Source: Limnanthes douglasii subsp. nivea
Taxonomy: Eukaryota > Streptophyta > Magnoliopsida > Brassicales > Limnanthaceae
Reading direction: 5' to 3'
Assembly (NCBI GenBank): GCA_036936605.1
Contig: JAUPFV010000004.1
Coordinates: forward strand, 127,075,737 to 127,139,736
Length of the DNA stretch: 64,000 nt
Shown here piece by piece: positions 22,884 through 34,384 of this stretch. The first letter of the stretch is position 1. Each line of letters starts with the position of its first letter. Made by a program: the position numbers and the translations under genes. The notes beneath the pieces are model-generated. The model made no database searches and had not been told where the DNA came from. It saw only the letters and a list, made by a program, of their open reading frames with translations.

Positions 22884-23270
22884 GCAATTTTACCAATAAT
22901 TCAATATCTCACACCCTAAGTTCGTCTGAGTGCAATTTCACCAAGTTCGTCTGAGTGCAATTTCACCAGAAAATAATCTTCTGCAATTTCACCAATAATT
23001 TAAAGACATAATTTTATTAAAAATATTATTGCACAATCTTACTAATAATTAATAGTGCAATTTTACCAAAAATACTCTTCCCCAATTTTACTAATTATTC
23101 AACAACGTAAATTTAAATTTACCAAACTCTTCTACAATTAATTCTACAATGTAATTTTACAGAACAATATTCTTCTGTAATTTTACCGAAAAATATTCTT
23201 CTGTAATTTCGAGCTCTTGGCGACATTAACTAAGCGGTAATTTTACTAATTAATACGAAATATAATATTT
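22884..23270. repeat. degenerate ~26-bp tandem repeat (TGCAATTTTACC...)
   Basis: About a dozen units start TGCAATTT(T/C)ACC or TGTAATTTTACC and end in TTCTTC or similar. Two adjacent units share the GTTCGTCTGAG segment. Typical spacing is 26 bases, with longer variants. It lies between the PBS and the expected gag start of copia-A. Confidence 0.6.
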
Positions 23271-23353
23271 AATGCAAATTAATTACATGATAGATCTACA
23301 AAATAAGAGATCGTTATTCTTTACCAATCAGATTAGTTCATGCTCTAATACCA

Positions 23354-23548
23354 TGTAAAAAAAGAAAAAAAAAGAAATACCGCTAAACGACTAGAGTTTT
23401 TTATTATGCAGAAAGTGTGCGTATTAAATAGAACATGGACTTATATTTATAAATAAAATAAATGGCTAATAGGCTTGGGCCTTTATATCTTTAACGATTT
23501 CCATAATAAATATTGAGAATTTCATTGTTACTTTCTTTAATAATTACA
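23354..23548 (-). repeat. copia-A 5' LTR (putative)
   Basis: The inner edge is fixed by the PBS at 23341-23353. The outer edge is set by the TTACA that mirrors TGTAA. No second copy exists to confirm the length of about 195 bp. Confidence 0.5.
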
Positions 23549-24374
23549 TATTTTAATTTAGGTATCCATTTTGAGTTACTTTGTTAGATAACTTGTTCTT
23601 GTCAACAATTTCTTTGCCATAATTTAAATCTGTATTCAAATCTTGAGGATAATTCAAATTTTTAAGGTTTCTTTTGCATTGGTTTATGCTACAACCAATA
23701 TGGGAATAGTCTATACAGTATAATGACATGTTCTCATATATAATGTCTATCAATTGACCACCTTGATCCTAAAATTGAATCCAAATTTTATTGTTGTGAG
23801 GCTTAAATATAACAATTTATGTATAAGCTTGACGACAGTTGTATCCAGCTATGTTTTTTTTATTGAATCCAAAGATCTAGTGGGTTACCTATTTTCTTGG
23901 GTATGACTATGATAATTTCGTTGTTATATAAGAACACATGTAATTTTGAGAAAGTAGCCTACATACTGGGATATTGGAGATTTTTTATTTGTGCTAAAGT
24001 ATAGTAAAACTTAATCAGCCTCGTGGAATATTGGCCAAGTTACCAAATATTATCTTATACTTTAGTTAGTTCATGTATCCCATATTGTTAAGTTGACCTC
24101 ACTATGTAGTTTTAGATTATCTTAAAATAGTTGAATTTCATACAAGTCTTCATAAATAGATTTTACCGAGAAGAATGAAATTAAAAGAGTCAATAAATAG
24201 TGACTTATATTTGGCAGTAAAATATACTGCTTTGAAGTCCCACTTTATGGTGGTTTACAAATTTCATCATGTGTCTTGACAACTTCTCTGTATGAATTTC
24301 GAGTGATGCTATGTTGATGAGCATTTGTAGCCTTTTGATTCAGAGATGGAAAATGGGATATTTTCAATATTTTC
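23549..24374. other. intergenic, no gene recognised
   Basis: AT-rich DNA between copia-A and the target site of element 2. No coding or structural feature is supported. Confidence 0.5.
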
Positions 24375-24455
24375 ATTATGTGATATTTTCATGGGTATAG
24401 ATTGCTTTGTAACATTTTCGATGCTCTGTAGCATTTTCCTTCTTATTTTCATTAT
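24375..24455. repeat. 76-bp pre-insertion tandem duplication at the element 2 target
   Basis: ATTATGTGATATTTTCATGG at 24375 onward recurs as ATTATGTCATATTTTCATGG directly after element 2 (34791 onward). The two ATTAT copies on the left are 76 bases apart (24375 and 24451). The element therefore landed in the second copy of an existing duplication. Confidence 0.65.
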
Positions 24456-24861
24456 TGATGAGTCCGGATTCCGTTACCATTACGGACAGGAACAGTTCGG
24501 ACAAAAACTACCTAACCGGACAGGGCAGTTCGAACACCTCACCCATTGGACTGTTCGAACAAGAACCAAAGTACTTAAAACCTAAACACTTCTTGACTAA
24601 GCTGCCCGCTCTCCTACTAAGAGCTCATGGGTCATTGAACTTGACTCGGGTCCATTAAACATGACCCAAAAGCCCATAAGGCCCAGATGTAAGGGTATAA
24701 ATGCCCAACCACCAACATTAAATGAGGGTAATGAAAATTAAATACAACCAGGCTTCTTAATTTTCCCTCTACTCTCTACTCAAACATTAAATACTTACAA
24801 ACTTCCAAAAAACTCTAAAAGAAATTACAAACTTACCCTTATACAGGAATAAACCTCACCA
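24456..24861 (+). repeat. element 2 5' LTR
   Basis: 406 bp, TGATGAG...CTCACCA. It is followed after three bases by the PBS TGGCGACCACAGTGGG, the same as in elements 1 and 3. Confidence 0.95.
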
Positions 24862-24934
24862 AATTGGCGACCACAGTGGGAGTACGGTGGTGCCTGAATT
24901 AAGCATTCGAAACCAACAGGAAAAATCAGTCCGA

Positions 24935-26500
24935 ATGAATTCGGACTCCTCGGAAGTACCACTAGCTTTGCTTGAAGTGGTGGGTGAAAATGATGAATAT
25001 ACCATCGAGGAGCGTGATAGATTAAAAGGCGAGATAGAAGCTCGAAGGGCGGAGAAGGCTAAAATGGGCATAAAAGAGAAGTCAAAAACATCAGTCGCTC
25101 ATCATACCGATAACCCTAGAGAGAATGAGCCTTCGAAGACTCGTGTGAGTACCAAGAAGACTCATGCTAGCTCCAAAAAGTCTCATCGGTCTAAGCCAGT
25201 GGAGAGTTCTGACTTAGACTCAGAGTCTTCTGATAGCTCCTCGGACGAGGATGGAGTTGAAGAGTCCTTGTCATCTAGCAGTGATGAGGGCCGATCCAAA
25301 AAGAAGCAAAAGTTGATTAAAAAGTATTCGAGAAAAAAAATAGACATGGAAAATTGAAGAAGAATATAGGCAAAGGATCGTCTCACAGCCGGAGGCATGT
25401 AGACCGGATGCTGATGGATCCTTTTGCCTTCCACGATGAACCAGGTATCTTTGCAACTCCCAATGAGGATACTGTGTTCAGTCGTGGTCGGAATTGGAGA
25501 CAATCCCCATTGTCTTCCAAGATTCTGTCCGGAAACCTCCCTAAGAGGTTCGATAGCACTAAAATGGAGAAATATGATGGCAGTACGGATTCGAACAACC
25601 AATTGGAACAATTTAAAAACTTCATGATGAATTTTAATAATAACGACAAGTTACTTTGTAGAGCATTCTCCCAATCCTTTACGGGAAGTGCTCTAAAGTG
25701 GTATAACAGACTACCTCAAGGCTGCATCAGGAATTTTGATACTTTTTGGGTGGCCTTTCGAAGGCAGTTTGTTGGGAGTAAAGAGTTTAAGGGCAATGGG
25801 GACACAATAATCCATTGTGCCCAAGAACCAAACGAATCATTGAAAGAATACATAAGTCGTTTTGTAAACACCAAAAATGGGTTGGCTGATTGCTTCGAGC
25901 AAGTAGCAATAGCATCCTTGAGACAGGGCTTAAACCCTGGAAATTTGGCTGATTCAGTGACCAGAAAGAAAGCCATGACTTGGGGAGGTTTGCTGAATCA
26001 AGTCGGAAAGCAAATCAATGTTGATGAAACCAAGAAAACTAGGGTGCACAGGCAGGTGAGCTATGCCCCGGTTGCACCAAACCCCAATCAAAATCAGTAC
26101 GGGAACAAGGCGAGGGAGACCGGACAGGGGCATAACAGGGCTAAAGCTCAATCTCAGCCAGCTGCACCTACCTAGAGTCAACAATCTAGAAATAAGATAG
26201 GGCCTTGGGTTTAACCGGAGTGGTTTGCAGAATTAAAAGAAAGTGTGGCCACCATTTACGATAAAACAAGGGAAGAAGTGCACTATAGAAGGTCGGCCGC
26301 ACTATAATCTCCTAGGGAACATCGTAACAACTCTTTCTGCCAGTACCGTAATGATACTGGTCATACCACTGATGATTGTATAGCCTTGAAACAAGAAGTT
26401 CAGAACTTGATTGAAAGAGGAAAGTTGGGGGCATATGTCAAAAGAAGAGGAGGAAATAGGCCTGATAATACTCATCGGGTTAGTCCAAGTAATGTTGCTC
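24935..26500 (+). pseudogene. element 2 gag
   Basis: It starts MNSDSSEVPLALLEVVGEND, with an N-terminal coiled coil and a Ser-rich linker. A frameshift occurs in an A-run near 25340. The retrotransposon gag domain follows (LCRAFSQSFTGSALKWYNRL, FRRQFVGSKEF, FEQVAIASLRQGLN). A degenerate zinc-knuckle-like motif (FCQYRNDTGHTTDDC) lies near 26340. Stops at 26173-26175, near 26212 and near 26304 are each a C-to-T change of a CAG or CAA codon that is intact in element 3. Gag would form the particle core; this copy cannot encode it. Confidence 0.85.
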
Positions 26501-27276
26501 CAGAGGGAGCTATGGTTATAATCGAAAGATTTGATGTAGAATCAAAATACTTGGATCCCGATCCAACTCGAAATAGAGTGGGTACTATTGAGAAACGTTG
26601 TAAAACGGTCTCCGGGCTTATAAAGTTTTTTGAGTCACTTACAATTTTCGGAGGGGATACTATGACAGCTCATACTGCTTCTTCAAGGAAGAGGCACGTT
26701 TATACTTTAGCCACCCAGCTAGAAGGAGGCATGACCTCCTTTCAATCACAAATTCAGTTTCCCTTCATTGTTTTCGATGAGGATGACTTAAGGGATATAG
26801 TTGGCCCTCATGAAGATGTTGTTATCATAGGAGCATCCATTGGGGGCAATGACATAAGACGAATCTTGGTGGATACTGGAAGTTCAGCCAATATCCTCTT
26901 CTTAACCACTTACAAAAAGATGAAAAATCCAGCCGTAATTCAGCGTTCAGACAGATCAATTGTGGGTTTCACTGGAAGCTCAGCAGATGTGATCGGGGAG
27001 TTTGAAGAGGAAGTTTTGTTGGGCAATGGCCCTTTCATGAAGATGGTCAGGATACTTTTTATTGTGGTGGATTGTCCCACTTGTTATAATGCTATTTTAG
27101 GGAGGTCTTGGCTCTCTAGGATGCATGCAGTGGCCTCGAGAGTCCACCAATATTTGAAATATGTTGTTCAAGGACATGTAGGAGTTGTCCGAAGCAGTCA
27201 AAAGGTTGCAAGGGAGTGTTATGCTACAGCACTGGCTCTACGGACGTTGGGGGCAGTTCGTATCAACAAAGAATAG
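26501..27276 (+). pseudogene. element 2 protease region, ending in shared UAG
   Basis: The reading frame is open from the zinc-knuckle region to 27276. The retroviral-type aspartic protease active site reads RRILVDTGSSANILF, preceded by VVIIGASIGGNDI and followed by a hydrophobic strand (YNAILGRSWL). The frame ends at TAG 27274-27276, followed by CAGTTT. Element 3 has TAG at the homologous codon followed by CAATTT. Downstream, the RT frame continues open in the same phase. Confidence 0.8.
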
Positions 27277-28134
27277 CAGTTTGAGGGGATTTCTAGGGGT
27301 GAGGGTAAAATTGATGACCCTAGAGAGACCCCTGTAGTATTGATACCAGTCGAAGAAGTTGAAACACATTCTTTAGAAGAGGGAAAAAGTGTTAAGATAT
27401 GGTCCAAAATGCCATCTGAACTGAAGATTAAAATGTTGAAGTTTCAAAAAAACCATCAACATGTTTTTGCTTGGTGCAATGCTGATGTAACTGGGGTTCC
27501 AGCAGATATTATATCACATCATCTATCCATCCTGAGAGACATAGCACCTGTGGTGCATAAGAGAAGGGCTTTTTCCAAGGAAAAGGCTGATCTTATTGTT
27601 CAAGAGGTTGACAGGCTCACAAAAATGGGGCATATAAAGGAGTCTCAATATCCTTTGTGGACTGCCAATCCGGTCTTGGTGAAAAAGGCAAGTGGTGTAT
27701 GTGCATTGACTTCACAGATCTCAATACGGATTGCCCAAAATATTTATATCCAGTCATCCGGAGTGATCAACTGGTAGATTCCACTTCTGGGAATAAGCTA
27801 CTATCCTTCATAGATGCTTTCTTCGGGTACAATCAGATTCAAGTAGACCCGAAGGATTAGGAGATTGGATTGAAAAATGCTGGGGCTACTTATCAGAGAT
27901 TGGTGAACAAAGCCTTCGCTGATTAAATTGGAAGAAATATGGAAGTATACATTGATGACATGAAGGTGAAAAATGTGGATGAACAACTACACTTGGCAGA
28001 CCTCCAAAAAACTTTTGCTAACTTAGTAAAAGTAAATTTAAAGCTAAATCCAGAAAAGTGTGTGTTCGGAGTGCAGTCCGGGAAATTCCTAGGTTATATA
28101 ATAAGATCCAGACCAGATTAATGCGTTATTCCAA
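27277..28134 (+). pseudogene. element 2 reverse transcriptase
   Basis: RT motifs include HVFAWCNADVTGVP, VQEVDRLTKMGHIKE, MCIDFTDLN, FIDAFFGYNQIQ, and the catalytic VYIDDM. Frame changes occur near 27700. About 50 bases are missing after QVDPKD relative to element 3, which removes the strand before GLKN. A second short deletion lies near 28105 after FLGYII. Additional stops (27858, 27925) confirm decay. Confidence 0.85.
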
Positions 28135-30486
28135 ATGGAGCCTCCTCGGAATGTTAAAGAAGTACAACGATTGACTGGGAGGTTGGCTGCTTTAAATCGA
28201 TTCATCTCAAGGTCTTCAGACAGATGTGCCCCGTTTTTTCAAACTTTGAAGCGAGCAAAGGGGTTTGACTGGACTTCACAGTGTAATGAGGCCTTCAATG
28301 AAATTAAGAGACATTTGTCCTCCCCCAAAACTTTATTTAAACCGGTTGATGGAGAGATCCTCTTCGTATACTTGGCAGTTTCAAGTTGCGCCATCAGTGC
28401 TGTATTGGTAAGAGAGGTGGATAACTACCCCCATCTGGTGTACTACATCAGCAAGAGCTTGATAGATGCAGAAAAATGCTATTTAAAGCTCAAAAAATTA
28501 GCTTTAGCCTTGGTAATTGCTGCAAGGAAGATGAGGCCTTATTTTCAGGCTCATCCTATTATCGTCCGAACATCTTTTCCCTTGAAGAATGTCCTTCAAA
28601 AGGCAGTTATTTCGAGTAGAATGACTAAATGGTCAGTGGAAATGGGGGACTTCGATATTGATTTTGCTCCTCGAACAACAATCAAAGCCCAAGTTGTGGC
28701 TGATTTTTTAGTTGAATTTCACTCAGATAGGGATATGGAGCGAACTACTGAGATGAAAGATAAAAAGGTCTGGCTCGTCCGAACAGATGGTGGATCAAGT
28801 ACTATGGGATGTGGTGCAGGAGTGTGCTTGACCTCTCCATATCTTGACAAGATGTACCAGGCTATATGTTTTGCTTTTAGGGCTTCCAACAATAAGTCCG
28901 AATACGACACCGCTATAGCTGGTTTAAAGTTAGCTTATATTTGTGGGGCCAAAAGGGTCAAGCTGATGAGTGATTCCCAACTTCTTATCCACCATGCGCA
29001 AGGCCAATCTGAGGCAAAAAAGGAGCAACTAGTGAAGTACTTACTTCTTCTTAAAAATGAGGCACTTAAGTTCAAAAGCATTGTTTATGAGCATATACCC
29101 CGGGCGGAGAATGAACTAGCAGACTCATTGGCAACCATTGCATACACTGAGTCATATTCTTGGATCCATGTACTGGAGAGCCCTTCCATTCAACTTAATG
29201 TGGGTAAAGAGGAAGATATTTTCGAAGTACAGATGAAACAACCTCAAGATTGGAGATTTCCTCTCCTGCAGTATCTCTCCGATGGCATCTTGCCTCCGGA
29301 TAAATCACTAGCAAGATTAATGAAGCACAAGGCTCGTGGCTTTATCATACTAAGAAACATTCTGTATAAAAAGTCTTACAGTAAACCTCTTTTGCGATGT
29401 TTGGGAGATGATGAGTCTCAAGTAGTCATCTCCGAATTGCATGATGGTGAGGGGTCAGCTCACCGTGGATTCAGGGCTCTAATAAGGAGAGTTTTACTGG
29501 CTGGTTATTATTGGCCCTCTATAATGCAGGATGCTAAAGAGCTGGTGAGAAGGTGTGATCCATGCCAGAGATATAACAACGAAATTCATGTCCCAGCCAT
29601 CCTTTTGGAGTCAATTTCTGAGCCTATACCTTTTGCTAGATGGGGGTTGGATTTAGTGGGACCTCTCCCTGTGGCATTCGGAGGGCACAAAACTATAATT
29701 ATTGTTATAGATTACTTTTCGAAGTGGATTGAAGCAGCCCCCCTGGCAGGAACAACATCATAAGCTGTCATAAAATTCATTTTATCCAACATCTGTTGCA
29801 TATTTGGTGTTCCACAAAAGATAACGACAGACAATGGGCCACAGTTCGACAACAAGGAAATAGAGAGTTTCTGTGCCTCAAGGGGGATACAACATTGTTT
29901 CTCTTCACCTTTCCACCCACAAGCGAATGGTCAGGTTGAAGTGGCTAACAGAACTATACTGTCCGGTTTAAAGAAGAACTTGGAAGGGCCTGCTGGGAAG
30001 TGGCCTAGCTATTTACAAGAGGTTTTATGGGCCTACCGGACCACACCTGGAGCTGCAACACAAGAGTCACCTTTTGCCTTGGTATATGGGATGGATGCAA
30101 TAGCTCCCATAGAAGCGACTCTCCCTTCGTTTCGGGTTCACGACTTCTCCGAACACGCTAACGAAGTGGCAATCAGAGGTCAGCTTGACCTAGTAGAGGA
30201 AAAACGAGTTAAGGCTCACCTTAAAGTTGCACACTATCGGGGTTTGATGAGAAGCAGGTTTGCTTCTAGAGTTAAAAGAAAAGATTTCCAGCCAGGGGAC
30301 AAGGTGTTGAGGAAAGTCTTCTTACACACTAAAGAGAAGCTGCTCAGCAAACTGGCCCCAACTTGGGAAGGACCTTACATGGTCATTGAAAGGCTTAAAC
30401 GTGGAACATATTGGTTGGAAGACAAGGATGGAAGGGTTTTAAATCACCCTTTGAATATTGAGCATCTCTGGATGTACTTGGAATAG
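28135..30486 (+). pseudogene. element 2 RNase H, second (archaeal-type) RNase H, and integrase
   Basis: An open frame to 29763 is interrupted by a single TAA (29761-29763) and continues in phase to 30486. The ancestral RNase H region is FKPVDGEILFVYLAVSS..CYLKLKKLAL. A second RNase H follows: RTDGGSSTMGCGAG (Asp), NNKSEYDTAIAGL (Glu), LMSDSQLL (Asp), NELADSLA (Asp). Integrase has the zinc finger (AHRGFRALIRR..CDPCQRY), RWGLDLVGPLP (Asp), ITTDNGPQFDN (Asp) and NGQVEVANRT (Glu), then the C-terminal TWEGPY module. Dual RNase H is a published hallmark of Tat-lineage elements. Confidence 0.88.
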
Positions 30487-30493
30487 AAGCTAT

Positions 30494-30531
30494 GTAAATA
30501 TTTACTTGTTTAAAAATCCATGTAAATATTT
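30494..30531. other. conserved hairpin after the pol stop of element 2
   Basis: GTAAATATTTAC (30494-30505) and GTAAATATTT (30522-30531) flank a short loop, followed by GGGGGCATACT. The arrangement matches element 1 (18124-18160), so it is retained across copies with different LTRs. Confidence 0.5.
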
Positions 30532-30844
30532 GGGGGCATACTCTTTCCTACCCTGGTGGCACGGGGAGGTTTTAATGAGGTGTCCGGGTTTTTAAATAAA
30601 ATTTGATGCATTCTTCAAAAAAATCGAAGTGTTCTTACTCTGTTTTTTGTCACACCATCCGAATTGAATTAAAGGAATGATGACTACTTAAACATTTGTC
30701 ATCAGAGAATTTAAACACTCTCACTTTAGAATGCTTATGAAATAACTAAAGGCTATTTAAACACTAGCCACCAAAATTGAAATAAACTATGAAAGGATGT
30801 AAGAGTTGTGCAGAACAAGGATATTCATTAAAATAACCTAAGTG

Positions 30845-30942
30845 CCTTGGCCTTCCAAGGACTTTTAAATTGTCAGACAAAACAAAAGATCTATATGGTC
30901 AAATACCAAACACAATTACAAAAATGCCTTGGCCATCCAAGG
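30845..30942. promoter_or_regulatory. two palindromes CCTTGG..CCAAGG between pol and aORF of element 2
   Basis: Copies lie at 30845-30860 (CCTTGGCCTTCCAAGG) and 30927-30942 (CCTTGGCCATCCAAGG), 82 bases apart. Element 1 has the same pair 88 bases apart. The stems are kept while the central bases vary. Confidence 0.6.
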
Positions 30943-30986
30943 ACTTTAGTTCAGACAACATAAAAGATAAAAAGATAATTCAAATC

Positions 30987-33944
30987 CTAAGACTGAGCCT
31001 TTGAAGATGGCTCAGCCTCATCTGTCTTCTTCTTCTTAGGATCGTCCTCTTCCTCATTAGGGCTCTCCTCGGTGTTCTCTTCGTCATCAGAAGAGGATGC
31101 ACTGGAGAAACCATACCTGTCACCTTCGGCCATTGTATGGAAAGGAAGATCTGGATACTCTACAAAACTCCATAAGTCTCCTAGGTTCCTCTTCGGAAAC
31201 TTCTCATGGAAAAGCAAGACCATGTCTGACTTCACCTTGGCATACATTTCTTCTTGGCTGTTTATTACATTGTTGGCACATGCATCGATCTTGGCCTGAA
31301 TCTTGGCTTCTTGCTCCCTTAGCAGATCTGCTTTCTCCTCCGCAGCCTTGGACACTGTGTTCTCGAGCGCGATCTTGTCACTTGTCAAGTTATGGATGAC
31401 TTGATCCTTGGGCTTTGCCTCCTCTTTCGAAGAGGTGAGATCTTTCTCCAATCCGGACAGCTTCTCCCGGAGCTCTTTGATAGTGTCTTCTGAAGTGGCA
31501 ACCTTTGTGATCCACCCCTCTTGGCTCTTCTTTAGCTCCTCGTTTTCTCCCTTCAGAATGTCAGCATGTTGAGTGGCAGTAAGAAGATCATCGGACAATT
31601 TTTCTTTGTCAGATTTGAGATCTTTGATGGTGTCTGCCATACTTCGAACTTGTTTCTCCAAAACAAGCACTGGCTGAACGTTACTTAATATGGAGTAAGC
31701 TATAATATCCCTTTCACTTGAAACAGTAAAAGTCTTACCATTAAAAGTGACGGTGTTCGAAGTACTCGGAGGGAGGTAAGGCCCATCAAAATCGTCTTTG
31801 GGGAGGTTGGAGAAATAGTCACCAAGACCATCAAGCCCGGTGATGTTAACACCATCAATGCTAAGGACTCCTCCTCCAACCTCGTCGGTTTGAAAGTCAT
31901 CAGGGATCTCCTCTGCTCGTGTTGGATCCATAGGGTCTACAGGGGGGAGGGGCTCCGGAGGCCGGAGAGAAAGTTCATCACCCTTGGAGGTCTTTTTCTT
32001 CTTAGCCTCCATGTCCTTGATTTCTGCTCCCCGTTTTGGTCTCTCTTAGGGACCCTTGGGGGTTTTGGGGATTGAACCTCTTCCCTAGCACTTTCATGCT
32101 CTACCACTTCTAGCAGAGCAGCATCAATCTGGCTTGGGGCTGGCCCCTCTGGGTTTGTTGGAGCAGCCTTCTCCACCTCGGCATGGTTAGCCTCACCTGC
32201 AACCTTTTTGCCCTTCCCCTTCTTGCCTTTCATCTCACTCGGGGCCTTGGCCCGACCTGGCAAGTATAATGACTCGTCTAGTGCGTGCGTTCTCTTGAGG
32301 ACACCATCCGGAGGGGGTGGAGTAATGAGTTCTTCCCAGGTTAAGTCCATCCGGCCAGTGGTGTTCCAGAGGTGAGACCTTGCAAAATTGCCTCCTGTAA
32401 AAGCATCATGAAACCGGTTCCCCCACTTTTCAGCAGCCCAAGTGTTGATCTTGGTACAAGTGGTCTGCCCGGACTTTAGGTAGTCATTGAAGTCTTTGGG
32501 CAGTTCTGTTAAGGAAAAAGACAAGACCAGTCAGTTTAGGCAAATTCGATAAAAGTAAAAAGAAAAAATGTAAGGTCGGACACTTACGATCACTCCTCCA
32601 TCTGCTGGTGAGGAGACTTGGGTTGACTCCAGCCTTGATTCTCCTCCCATTCTCCCAAGCGCCACTTACGAACAAGAATTGAGTCCTCCAATTTCTCTCA
32701 AGTAGATCATCCACTGCTTTATAATTATCACCCATGTTGAAGTGATAGAAGGGAATGTGGTGATTCTTACAGAGACTGGCCACAACTGCGAATTCCTCCA
32801 TTGGTAGAGGAATACCGGAGAGCCTGGAGGCCATGATGCAGGCCATAAGTGTGTACCAGGCATTGGGGATTAGTTGACTGGGACAGAGCTTGATAAGATA
32901 GAAATACCTAACTATTTCCGGATCCAAGGGGAACCTTAAACCCCAATTAAAAAGCTCAGTAAATATGACAATTTCACTGAGTCTGCAATCCATTGGGATT
33001 TCAGGGTCTATGGGGATTCTTATCTTCACGTTCTCCGGAATTTCCCACTTCGTACGCATCCGGCCCAACTCGGCTGTATGGATGAAAGCATAGTTGATTT
33101 TTTGTAAAGCGAGAAGATATTTAACAATGACCTTATGAAACAAGGTCCAACTTTTCCTTCGAGGATCTCTAGCAGGCCTGGGTGCCTAAGGCACAGTTTT
33201 TCTTTGCCCTTATCCTTTTTGGCAGCAGCAGCGTCGCTAGTCTGTCCGGAGGGTTCAGACTCGAATGGAGCCTCTTCAATAGAGTCCTCCATTATTTCCT
33301 CCATTATTGAGGAAGGGTTTTCAGTTATCTGGGTGAGGGGAAGGTTTGGAGTTGGTTCAGCCTGACCTCCGGACTGGTGAACTTCAGTACTCTCCTGGAC
33401 TCTAGCCTCCGGCTGGGGCTCTGATTTGGAGGTTTCTCTTCGGGGGCTTGAGCCAGTAGCCTCCGGACCGGACAGCATGTCCTTGGGTGCTTTTATGGGT
33501 GCTTCTGACCCTGTAATGCTATCTTTAGCGCCGGATTTTGAAAGGGTGCCTTTGGAAGCCTGCCCTTTGACCAGCCGAATTTTTCTTCGATCAACCAGCT
33601 TGTTGGGAGAAGTATCAGCATCTGACCCCATGGCTAAGAACGAAAGGTTTTTTAAAACTAGTAACTATTAAGCCTGGTTCAACAGTGGGGTCTGACTATT
33701 GAACCGATGAACCTGAGACAATAGGGGAGAGGCTAGTTTGAAACAATCTCTTCAGTCTGACACTTTTGGTAGAAGATGAACCCTGGTCAGGCTCTGTAGT
33801 TGAGGTTGCTGGTTTGTCGACGGGAGAAGTAGGTAAGCCTACTGCGATGCGCTTTTCCCTTTCAACTTTTTGTGCTTTTTCTAGTTCAGATAGATTGAGC
33901 CACCCTCCTCTGACTAAAACGTTCCTAGCCGTGAACATAAACAA
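30987..33944 (-). pseudogene. antisense ORF (aORF) of element 2
   Basis: It is homologous to the element 1 aORF along its length. It begins MFMFTARNVLVRGGWLNLSE (33944), with the PF04195-like block KWEIPENVKIRIPIDPE..LRFPLDPEIVRYFYL..GIPLPMEEFA, an intron at 32506-32587, a Lys-rich segment, a coiled coil (VLVLEKQVRSMADTIKDLKS onward) and an acidic tail ending EAEPSSKAQS at 30987. Lesions: a stop near 33696, frameshifts near 33120 and near 32000. Conservation of the domain order in a copy with a different LTR argues that the aORF is a normal component of this family. Confidence 0.8.
32506..32587 (-). other. predicted spliceosomal intron in the element 2 aORF
   Basis: On the minus strand: donor GATC|GTAAGTG, acceptor CTTAACAG|AACTGCCC, 82 bases, pyrimidine-rich near the acceptor. 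The phase and flanking residues (D-Q-L-P-K) equal those in element 1. Confidence 0.75.
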
Positions 33945-34036
33945 CCAAAGTAAAAAACTTGTGTTTGCGAGAGAAAGCTCTGAGAATTAGCAAAGTGAAA
34001 ATGAAAGTGATAGTAAAACAGTGGAAAAGTGTTCTA

Positions 34037-34043
34037 ATTTATA
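34037..34043 (-). promoter_or_regulatory. TATA box of the element 2 antisense ORF
   Basis: The minus strand reads TTTACTATAAATT, identical to the element 1 motif and 99 bases upstream of the homologous MFTAR start. Confidence 0.55.
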
Positions 34044-34384
34044 GTAAACCCTAAAAAGAAGTTTTGATTCCTAGGAGAATTCGAAAGGATTTGCAATGAT
34101 TAAGAGACGGAGCTGATGTCACCTTCATTAATGAAGAGGCTGCTTTTCAGAGAATGTGGGTGCGAAATTCAAGGTGAAAAAACTCCTAAAGTAACGAACC
34201 AAAGTGAGACACGTGTCCCATGAACTTTGGCAAAAAACCGTTCAGGTTTAAAGAGCTTTTTTCAGTCCGGATAAAACCATAACACAGTTCGCAAGACCTG
34301 TCCGGATGAAACTATCACTGACAACAGACTGTTTTTTCAGGTTTTGACAAAGGTTTTTGAACAAACACCTAAAAAAGGGGCTAC

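Larger units (their letters stand above)
19967..23548 (-). mobile_element. truncated Ty1/copia retrotransposon (copia-A)
   Basis: In minus orientation: a 5' LTR of about 195 bp (23354-23548, ends TGTAA/TTACA), a PBS complementary to initiator-Met-type primer (GGTATTAGAGC, 23341-23353), a long repeat-rich leader, then protease, integrase and RT remnants. It ends inside RT at about 19967, so RNase H, the polypurine tract and the 3' LTR are missing. Many stops and frameshifts show it is old. Element 1 inserted about 160 bases beyond its broken end. Confidence 0.75.

Noticed and set aside
22884..23270. Possible CRISPR-like array
   Set aside because: The units are degenerate, lack unique spacers, and the genome is a plant.
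24346..24585. 79-codon ORF crossing into the element 2 LTR
   Set aside because: It spans the insertion boundary and the duplicated flank, with no domain; a chance ORF.
31072..31399. Plus-strand ORFs opposite the element 2 aORF
   Set aside because: Shadow frames of the minus-strand coiled-coil segment.
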